9,350 bases of DNA from DAOTWP01 sp034435675 (GTDB taxonomy: Bacteria; Chloroflexota; Anaerolineae; Aggregatilineales; Phototrophicaceae). Below, piece by piece: positions 4,590 to 9,350 of the stretch. The number at the start of each line of letters is the position of its first letter. Position 1 is the stretch's first letter. The stretch is taken from positions 1 to 9,350 of the forward strand of contig DAOTWP010000210.1 in NCBI GenBank assembly GCA_034435675.1. Reading direction: 5' to 3'. Below the pieces are notes generated by a model, which was not told where the DNA came from, did no database searches, and saw only the letters and a program-made list of their open reading frames with translations. The position numbers and the translations under genes are program-made.

Positions 4590-6294
4590 TGCTTTTACAC
4601 TCGCAGCGCTGACCGACGAGTTCCTGGATACACTGGTTGGCGGGCGAGTTCAGGACTCAATCTCCGTAGACCCAATGGCACTGGGGCTGGAAATCTACGC
4701 CAGCCATAAACGCCAGTATCTCTATATGAGTGCCGATCCGCAGCGCCCCCGTGTGCATCTTGTGGCGGAAAAACTGCGCCGCGGCACGCTTAAGCCGACT
4801 CAGCTGGCACTCCTGTTTCGCCGATATGTCGAAGGCGGCACGGTAGAACATGTCAGCCAGCCAGTCTGGGAACGTATCCTGCAAATTGATATTGCCGGGT
4901 CTGAGGGTATCGTTGCCATCGTGATCGAACCGATGGAACGGCGCAGCAACCTGCTGCTGCTGAAAGATGGGATTATCCTAGATTGCCTGCGTCGTGTGGG
5001 GCCGGACGAGAACCGTTACCGCGTCAGCCTGCCGAATCATCATTATCAGCTTCCACCGCCACAGACCGGCAAGCTTGATCCTATCCACTTGACACTGGAT
5101 GGGCTGACCGGTGTTTTCCAGCAAAACGAAGACCGTAAACAGAAGACTGCGCAGCTGCTTTCGGCACGCTTGCTGGGCGTGAGTCCGCTGTTGGCGAAAG
5201 AAATTGTGCAGCGTTCCGGGGCTGCGCTCGACCAGAAAGCGCCCCAGGTAGATATTGCCCGGCTTTATGCCGCGCTTCAGGAAGTGGTAGCTCCGCTGGG
5301 CAGGCGCGAGTGGCAACCGGGGATTGTCGAAGCAGATGAAGCGGGTGTGCAGGCATTCAGCGTCTATCCGCTGACTTGTCTTCCCGGTTGGCGGCATACG
5401 GCGAACGTCAGCAGCGCGTTGAGCGCATATTACGGCGCGGCGGTTGGTGACGAGGCGTACACCGCGGGCAAGCAAACTGCGCACCGGATGATCGACACTG
5501 CCCTCGACAAATTGCGCGGCAAGCTGGCATCGCTGGAACGCTCGATGACCGACGATGCCGAACGAGAGACGCTGCGCCAGAGTGGTGAGCTAATTCTGGC
5601 GTACCAGTATGCGTTGCAACCAGGACAGACGGAACTGCGCGCGCAGTATGAAACTGCTGCGCCTGAACTGGTTATCGCACTTGATCCGACGCTGTCTCCT
5701 TTGGAAAATGCGCAGCGCTATTTCACCCGTTACAACAAGGCAAAACGCGCGCTTGATGATGTGCCACAGCTGCTGCAAGCGACGCATGCTGAAGTCGCGT
5801 ATTTGCAGCAGTTGGCGACAGACCTTGATTTAGCCACTAACTGGCAGGAAATTGACGAGGTGCAGCAGATTCTGCAAACGCGCGGGTATTGGCAGGGTAA
5901 GCAGCCACAACGTATCGGCGGGCAGCAGAGCGCCCCCCTGCGTGTGGTCAAAGACGGCTATGTTATCTGGATTGGGCGCAACAGCCGCCAGAACGAGATT
6001 GTCACGTTTGAGAAAGGCGGGGGCGAAAGCCTGTGGCTGCACGCGCGCGATGTTCCCGGCGCGCATGTCGTGATTCGTTTTGATGGGCGTCCTATTCCTG
6101 AGAATTTGATCGAACAGGCGGCGGCAGTGGCGGCTTATTACAGCGCCAACCGGGGCGAGGCGCGTGTGATTGTGGATGTAACCCGCTGCAAATATGTGAA
6201 GAAGATCAAAGGCGGTGGACCGGGCATGGTCACGTACCGCAATGAGGAAACGCGCACAGTCACCCCGCAGGACCAAGCGCTGTTCGAGGCGTAG
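4579..6294 (+). CDS. rqcH: RqcH/NEMF-family ribosome quality-control factor (NFACT; formerly FbpA/fibronectin-binding)
   Basis: The 571-residue length is that of bacterial RqcH. In characterised homologues this protein binds 50S subunits carrying stalled peptidyl-tRNA and recruits tRNA-Ala to add C-terminal alanine tails that mark the chain for degradation. The NFACT-N domain spans about 1-185 (LVGGRVQDSI, SADPQRPRVHLV, then EPMERRSN at 117-124). A helix-hairpin-helix covers about 195-214 (LLGVSPLLAKEIVQRSG). The coiled-coil middle spans about 295-440, including the family signature DPTLSPLENAQRYFTRYNKAKR from Asp369. NFACT-R (DUF814) runs from about 455, with WIGRNSRQNE, LWLHARDVPGAHVVI, AAYYSANRG and KYVKKIKGGGPGMV. 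The usual Asp-Arg after the QPG-like turn reads Glu98-Arg99 here (QPVWERIL). ATG 4579 has GGAAG 6 bases upstream, inside the cytochrome gene, and overlaps that gene by 11 bases. The older adhesin annotation is not supported, since no export signal is present. Confidence 0.94.
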   Translation: MYLDAFTLAALTDEFLDTLVGGRVQDSISVDPMALGLEIYASHKRQYLYMSADPQRPRVHLVAEKLRRGTLKPTQLALLFRRYVEGGTVEHVSQPVWERILQIDIAGSEGIVAIVIEPMERRSNLLLLKDGIILDCLRRVGPDENRYRVSLPNHHYQLPPPQTGKLDPIHLTLDGLTGVFQQNEDRKQKTAQLLSARLLGVSPLLAKEIVQRSGAALDQKAPQVDIARLYAALQEVVAPLGRREWQPGIVEADEAGVQAFSVYPLTCLPGWRHTANVSSALSAYYGAAVGDEAYTAGKQTAHRMIDTALDKLRGKLASLERSMTDDAERETLRQSGELILAYQYALQPGQTELRAQYETAAPELVIALDPTLSPLENAQRYFTRYNKAKRALDDVPQLLQATHAEVAYLQQLATDLDLATNWQEIDEVQQILQTRGYWQGKQPQRIGGQQSAPLRVVKDGYVIWIGRNSRQNEIVTFEKGGGESLWLHARDVPGAHVVIRFDGRPIPENLIEQAAAVAAYYSANRGEARVIVDVTRCKYVKKIKGGGPGMVTYRNEETRTVTPQDQALFEA

Positions 6295-6341
6295 CCCGGC
6301 TTGCGCGCGCTGACCCAATAGTACTTTCTTTGGCACAGATC

Positions 6342-6345
6342 AGGA
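6342..6345 (+). promoter_or_regulatory. Ribosome binding site supporting ATG 6354
   Basis: AGGA lies 8 bases before ATG 6354. The longest open frame starts at a TTG at 6330, but this site falls inside that extension. The 8 extra residues (MAQIRILT) are not part of the PPK2 fold. Confidence 0.55.
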
Positions 6346-6353
6346 TTTTAACT

Positions 6354-7154
6354 ATGTCGAAACATTCCCCTAAACCCGGCAGCAAAGTCAGTCTCAATGA
6401 TTTTGACCCTCAGGACACCGGCGGTTATAACAAGGAACGCGCAAAGGCACAGGAAAAAGAGCTTGAGCCGCGCTTTGCTGAATTGCAGGAACGACTGTAT
6501 GCCGAAGGCAAACAGGCGCTGTTGATTGTGCTGCAAGCGATGGACGCCGGGGGCAAGGACGGCGCGATTAAGCATGTCTTTGACCATGTGAACCCGCAGG
6601 GGGTGCGCGTCACTAGCTTTAAGGCGCCCACCCCGGAGGAGCTTGCACATGACTTCCTATGGCGTATTCACCGTCAGGTTCCGCCCAGAGGTTATATCGG
6701 CATCTTTAACCGCAGCCATTATGAAGATGTGCTGGTTGTACGGGTGAACAACCTTGTTTCCGCCGAAATCTGGCGCGAGCGCTATCACCAGATCAACGAG
6801 TTTGAGCGTATACTGGTGGCTGGCGGTGTGCAGATTCTCAAGTTCTTTCTGCATATCAGCAAAGACGAACAAAAAGAACGTTTTCAGGAACGGCTGGATA
6901 ACCCGGACAAGCACTGGAAGTTCGCCAAAGGGGATTTGGCAGTGCGCGAACAATGGGACGATTATATGCAGGCGTATGAAGCGGTACTGAACAAATGCAA
7001 CACCGAGCATGCGCGCTGGCATATTATCCCGGCAAACAAGAAGTGGTATCGCGATTTTGTGATTACGCAGATTATTGTTGAAACACTGGAGAGAATGAAT
7101 CCCCAGTATCCAGCAGCAGAAGAGGGGTTAGACAAAATCGTGATTCCCGATTGA
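6354..7154 (+). CDS. ppk2: Polyphosphate kinase 2 family protein (polyP:AMP/ADP phosphotransferase, class III-like)
   Basis: This 266-residue cytoplasmic enzyme has the P-loop kinase fold of PPK2, which moves phosphate from inorganic polyphosphate to nucleotides. Walker A is LQAMDAGGKDGAIKHVF (residues 60-76, Lys68). The Walker B region is IFNRSHYEDVLVVRV (Phe118 to about residue 131). The lid and C-terminal region have FFLHISKDEQKERFQERL, WKFAKGDLAVREQWDDY and IIPANKKWYRDFVI. As I recall them, these strings are very close to the Meiothermus ruber class III enzyme, which phosphorylates both AMP and ADP; that includes the DAGGKDG loop and the ending KIVIPD. Assigning class III from memory is less certain than the family. 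The enzyme would regenerate ADP and ATP from stored polyphosphate. It begins 59 bases after rqcH ends and is followed 39 bases later by the secreted protein gene. Confidence 0.93.
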   Translation: MSKHSPKPGSKVSLNDFDPQDTGGYNKERAKAQEKELEPRFAELQERLYAEGKQALLIVLQAMDAGGKDGAIKHVFDHVNPQGVRVTSFKAPTPEELAHDFLWRIHRQVPPRGYIGIFNRSHYEDVLVVRVNNLVSAEIWRERYHQINEFERILVAGGVQILKFFLHISKDEQKERFQERLDNPDKHWKFAKGDLAVREQWDDYMQAYEAVLNKCNTEHARWHIIPANKKWYRDFVITQIIVETLERMNPQYPAAEEGLDKIVIPD

Positions 7155-7172
7155 CTGCGCTGTCTCCGCAGT
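7154..7172 (+). repeat. Small hairpin between ppk2 and the LamG gene
   Basis: ACTGCG at 7154-7159 pairs exactly with CGCAGT at 7167-7172 around a 7-base loop. It begins at the last base of the ppk2 stop codon and ends 8 bases before the next ribosome binding site. There is no T-run, so it is not an intrinsic terminator. It might tune translation or mRNA stability, or be chance. Confidence 0.3.
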
Positions 7173-7180
7173 GTGAGATG

Positions 7181-7188
7181 AGGAGGAG
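7181..7188 (+). promoter_or_regulatory. Strong ribosome binding site for the secreted LamG protein
   Basis: AGGAGGAG ends 5 bases before GTG 7194. It is the best Shine-Dalgarno sequence in the window. It fixes the non-ATG start, which places a standard signal peptide at the N-terminus. Confidence 0.75.
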
Positions 7189-7193
7189 CTGGG

Positions 7194-9110
7194 GTGAAAA
7201 GTGTTGTTCGACGCAGTAGAACCGTTCAACTGGCTTGTTTGCTGCTGCTGGCACTGCTCGCTGTGGGCAGCAGCGCTCAGGACTCCGAATCTCCCGCACG
7301 GGTGACTGCTGGTTTACAGGTACTATATCTGTTTGACGAGGGCACGGGCACGCTCGTGCGTGATCTGTCCGGCGTGGCGCCGCCGCTGGATTTGACGATT
7401 GTCGATGCTGCTGCTGTCACGTGGCAGGCGGGGGCGCTGGTGCTTACACAGCCCACGCTGCTGCGCGCAGAAGGCGAATTGTCTCGCCTGTATGATGCCC
7501 TGCGTGCCAGTAACGCCCTGACTCTTGAGGTTTGGATAATTACTGGCGACTCCGTGCAAGGGGGTCCCGCACGGATTCTGACCTTTTCGCAGGACACCAC
7601 CAACCGCAATTTTACGCTGGGGCAGGATGAGGACATCTACATTGCCCGGCTGCGCACGACTACGACGGACGCTAATGGTGAACCGGCATCGTTCACACCA
7701 CGCGATGTTGTGACACCGGCGCTGACACATCTCGTGTTTACACGCGCAGCAGACGGCGTTACCCGCTGGTTTATCGACGGGCAGATGCTTCGTGAAGGGG
7801 TGGTGGAAGGCGATTTTTCGAATTGGGGCGCCAGCTATGGATTGGCACTGGGCAACGAAATCGCTGGTGAACGTCCCTGGTTAGGAACATTTTACCTTGC
7901 TGCAATTTATGATCGTGCGTTGACCCCGGAAGACGTGCTGCAAAATTATACTGCCGGTGCTGATACTACCGGTGGTGATACCGCTGGCGCACAAGGCAGT
8001 ACAGAAACACCGCTGCTGCAGCCGTCAGCATCCCCGCCGCCGACATTCACCCCTGTTCCTCCTACTATAGAGTTTCTCCCCACAACGACGCCTGTTACAC
8101 AGGATTTGCTGGCACTGTATTCCTTTGGCGAAGGATCAGGGACTGTTGTGCGCGATGTATCCGGGGTTGGCGCGCCGCTTGATCTGGTGATTGCCCGCCC
8201 AGAGAATGTCACGTGGGGCGCGGGTTTCCTGACGCTTCGGGCGGAAACGGCAATTTATTCGGTGCAGCCTGCTGAGAAAGTGGTGAATGCTGTCCGGCGG
8301 CGTGGTGGCGCCCTGTCCGTAGAATTGTGGATCACTCCGGCAGCGACAGCCAGCAGTGCCCCTGCGCATGTGATTACTCTTGCGCAGCACCGTTTTGCCA
8401 ATGATTTTACTGTGCGTCAGCTTGCCGCCGCGCCGGATGCGCTGGTCTATGATGCCCATGTGCGCACAACGCTTACCTCGCTTTATGGAACGCCGTCGCT
8501 TAGCATCCCTGGCACAGTAGATGCTGGCGGATTAACCCATCTGGTGCTGGCGCGCGATGCTGCGGGCACGCTGCGCTGGTATGTCAATGGTGTTGAGGTT
8601 GCCAGCTATGTTGCAGCAGGCGACTTTGCCAATTGGGATGCCAGCTATCATCTGGCGCTGGCAAGTCAGTTCGCGTCTGAACGTTACTGGTTGGGCACAT
8701 ATCATCTGGTAGCAATCTATGGGCGCGCCCTGTCAGCACAGGATGTTGCGTTACGCTATCTTGCAGGGACAGGTGACGGTGCAGAAACGCCGATTTCCAG
8801 CGCCTTACCGGTGACGATTCCGCAAGACGATGCCAACCAGCCCCCGCAGGCGGTTATCACCGTAGTGGCGCTCGAAAATCGCGCTGAAGGCACCGCGATG
8901 TTGCAGGTAGATGGTTCGGGGAGTACTGATCCTGACGGCACAATCCGTGAATACTATTGGAGTCTGCCGGACAGCGATGATCTGCTGGCACGGGGCAGCG
9001 CTGCCGCCTTGCCGCTGCGCCCCGGTGAAAACACCTTTGAACTGCTGGTGGTTGATGATGCGGCGCTGTGGGCGACTGCACAGATCACTGCCCGCTGGGA
9101 TGCCCCCTGA
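7194..9110 (+). CDS. Secreted protein with two LamG-like modules and a C-terminal PKD-like domain
   Basis: The 638-residue protein opens with a Sec signal peptide: a basic N-terminus (MKSVVRRSRT), hydrophobic core LACLLLLALLAVG, and likely cleavage after SSA, near residue 28. There is no lipobox. Two concanavalin A-like LamG modules follow, at about 41-255 and 305-525. They share YxFxEGxGTxVRDxSG near the start, then LTHLVxxR, a WxxxG strand, FxNWxASYxLAL and the closing WLGTxxLxAIYxRAL. A linker rich in Thr, Pro, Ser and Gly (about 256-304) separates them, a style common in surface proteins of Chloroflexota. A PKD-like domain runs from about 548 (VDGSGSTDPDGTIREYYW) to the end. There is no C-terminal anchor, so it is probably released or held by its binding domains. 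LamG modules usually bind sugars or proteins; no hydrolase motif is seen, so an enzymatic role is not supported. It may be expressed with ppk2 upstream. Confidence 0.88.
   Translation: MKSVVRRSRTVQLACLLLLALLAVGSSAQDSESPARVTAGLQVLYLFDEGTGTLVRDLSGVAPPLDLTIVDAAAVTWQAGALVLTQPTLLRAEGELSRLYDALRASNALTLEVWIITGDSVQGGPARILTFSQDTTNRNFTLGQDEDIYIARLRTTTTDANGEPASFTPRDVVTPALTHLVFTRAADGVTRWFIDGQMLREGVVEGDFSNWGASYGLALGNEIAGERPWLGTFYLAAIYDRALTPEDVLQNYTAGADTTGGDTAGAQGSTETPLLQPSASPPPTFTPVPPTIEFLPTTTPVTQDLLALYSFGEGSGTVVRDVSGVGAPLDLVIARPENVTWGAGFLTLRAETAIYSVQPAEKVVNAVRRRGGALSVELWITPAATASSAPAHVITLAQHRFANDFTVRQLAAAPDALVYDAHVRTTLTSLYGTPSLSIPGTVDAGGLTHLVLARDAAGTLRWYVNGVEVASYVAAGDFANWDASYHLALASQFASERYWLGTYHLVAIYGRALSAQDVALRYLAGTGDGAETPISSALPVTIPQDDANQPPQAVITVVALENRAEGTAMLQVDGSGSTDPDGTIREYYWSLPDSDDLLARGSAAALPLRPGENTFELLVVDDAALWATAQITARWDAP
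7314..7958 (+). repeat. LamG module 1 (first copy of internal duplication)
   Basis: This stretch encodes residues 41-255, beginning LQVLYLFDEGTGTLVRD and ending QNYTAG. It aligns end to end with the module at 8106-8768. Similarity is clear in protein and patchy in DNA, for example AATTGGG then GCCAGCTAT in both. This points to an old tandem duplication rather than a recent one. Confidence 0.85.
8106..8768 (+). repeat. LamG module 2 (second copy of internal duplication)
   Basis: This stretch encodes residues 305-525, beginning LLALYSFGEGSGTVVRD and ending RYLAG. It is about six residues longer than module 1. It differs most in the middle (around residues 380-450), where binding loops would be expected, so the two modules may bind different ligands. 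Confidence 0.85.
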
Positions 9111-9170
9111 ACAGTGTCAGTGCATCAAAACACCAGGGGTCCCTTGCCTCAGTGAACGTTCCGATTCCCG

Positions 9171-9212
9171 TTTAGGAAGGGCGGGTGAATCAGCCCGCCC
9201 CGAAGGGCTAAA
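9171..9212 (+). terminator. GC-rich hairpin after the LamG gene; possible terminator
   Basis: GGGCGGG at 9179-9185 pairs exactly with CCCGCCC at 9194-9200 around the 8-base loop TGAATCAG. TTTAG at 9171-9175 and CTAAA at 9208-9212 can also pair outside it, with unpaired bases between. The hairpin lies about 70 bases after the LamG stop, a good place for transcription to end. There is no T-run after the stem, so efficient intrinsic termination is uncertain. A second, mutually exclusive stem, GCCC at 9197-9200 with GGGC at 9205-9208, is possible. Confidence 0.45.
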
Positions 9213-9274
9213 TCGCCTGTGTTAGTACACATTCTACGTGCCGAGACTGTGAGTGTGTGCTTGACCCGCGAATA

Positions 9275-9308
9275 GCGTTGAGAACAGCGGTTAAGAGCGC
9301 TCCAACGC
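9275..9308 (+). other. Second possible hairpin in the terminal noncoding stretch
   Basis: GCGTTG at 9275-9280 pairs with CAACGC at 9303-9308. Inside it AGCG at 9286-9289 pairs with CGCT at 9298-9301. CTATTTT follows, so it might act as a weak terminator or belong to a small RNA. The rest of 9111-9350 shows no gene, tRNA or clear promoter on either strand. Confidence 0.25.
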
Positions 9309-9350
9309 CTATTTTCGAGTATCTGCCATTCAACCCGTTTATTTTAACCT

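Noticed and set aside
4579..6294. Annotation of this gene as a fibronectin-binding adhesin
   Set aside because: The protein has no signal peptide or surface anchor and carries the full NFACT-N, helix-hairpin-helix, coiled-coil and NFACT-R order of RqcH.
6330..6353. TTG start for PPK2
   Set aside because: The extension contains the ribosome binding site AGGA used for ATG 6354 and adds no family residues.
8911..9225. A 104-residue + frame running past the LamG gene end
   Set aside because: Most of it is an out-of-frame reading of the PKD-like domain. The remainder is noncoding hairpin sequence, and no motif or ribosome binding site supports it.
9261..9289. TTGACC as a -35 promoter element in the terminal stretch
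   Set aside because: TTGACC matches the -35 consensus well, but no TATAAT-like sequence lies 16-18 bases downstream.
1..9350. CRISPR array, insertion sequence, phage genes, tRNA or rRNA
   Set aside because: No regularly spaced direct repeats, transposase or integrase motifs, target duplications, cloverleaf tRNA or rRNA signature was seen on either strand. The only long repeats are the divergent LamG modules.

Overview
The window is about 9.35 kb of moderately GC-rich bacterial DNA in which every supported gene lies on the + strand, tightly packed. The mix suggests a Chloroflexota bacterium, perhaps Anaerolineae-like. It combines heme A synthesis genes (ctaA-ctaB), a membrane-anchored cytochrome c, an RqcH protein, a class III-like PPK2, and a secreted LamG/PKD protein with a Thr/Pro-rich linker. 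The taxonomic call is inference from gene content and protein style, not from a marker gene.

Region 1 (1-1751) is a chain of overlapping reading frames. The tail of an upstream gene ends in an ATGA overlap with a BtuF-like substrate-binding protein that has no signal peptide. That gene overlaps a short histidine kinase consisting only of HisKA and HATPase domains. The kinase stop then overlaps, again as ATGA, a possible 38-codon ORF. The stop of that ORF overlaps, as GTGA, the start of a small membrane protein. An 8-bp inverted repeat over a possible -10 element lies inside the small ORF, so this stretch could be coding, regulatory, or both.

Region 2 (1748-6294) is respiratory biogenesis. 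It holds a small two-helix membrane protein of unknown function, then ctaA (heme A synthase), ctaB (heme O synthase) and a membrane-anchored monoheme cytochrome c. CtaB farnesylates heme b to heme O, and CtaA oxidises heme O to heme A for an aa3-type oxidase. No oxidase subunit genes are in the window. The last codons of the cytochrome gene overlap the start of rqcH, a bacterial ribosome quality-control factor. rqcH carries Glu-Arg where the characterised proteins have Asp-Arg.

Region 3 (6354-9110) holds a PPK2 polyphosphate-dependent nucleotide kinase, closest in remembered sequence to the AMP/ADP-phosphorylating class III. It is followed by a 638-residue secreted protein with two divergent LamG-like modules and a C-terminal PKD-like domain.

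The last 240 bases (9111-9350) contain no gene that I can support, only two hairpin-forming segments. No rRNA, tRNA, CRISPR array, insertion sequence or phage gene was seen. The most interesting points are the soluble binding-protein/kinase pair, the small ORF locked between two 4-base overlaps, the RqcH Glu substitution, and the RqcH-cytochrome gene overlap.
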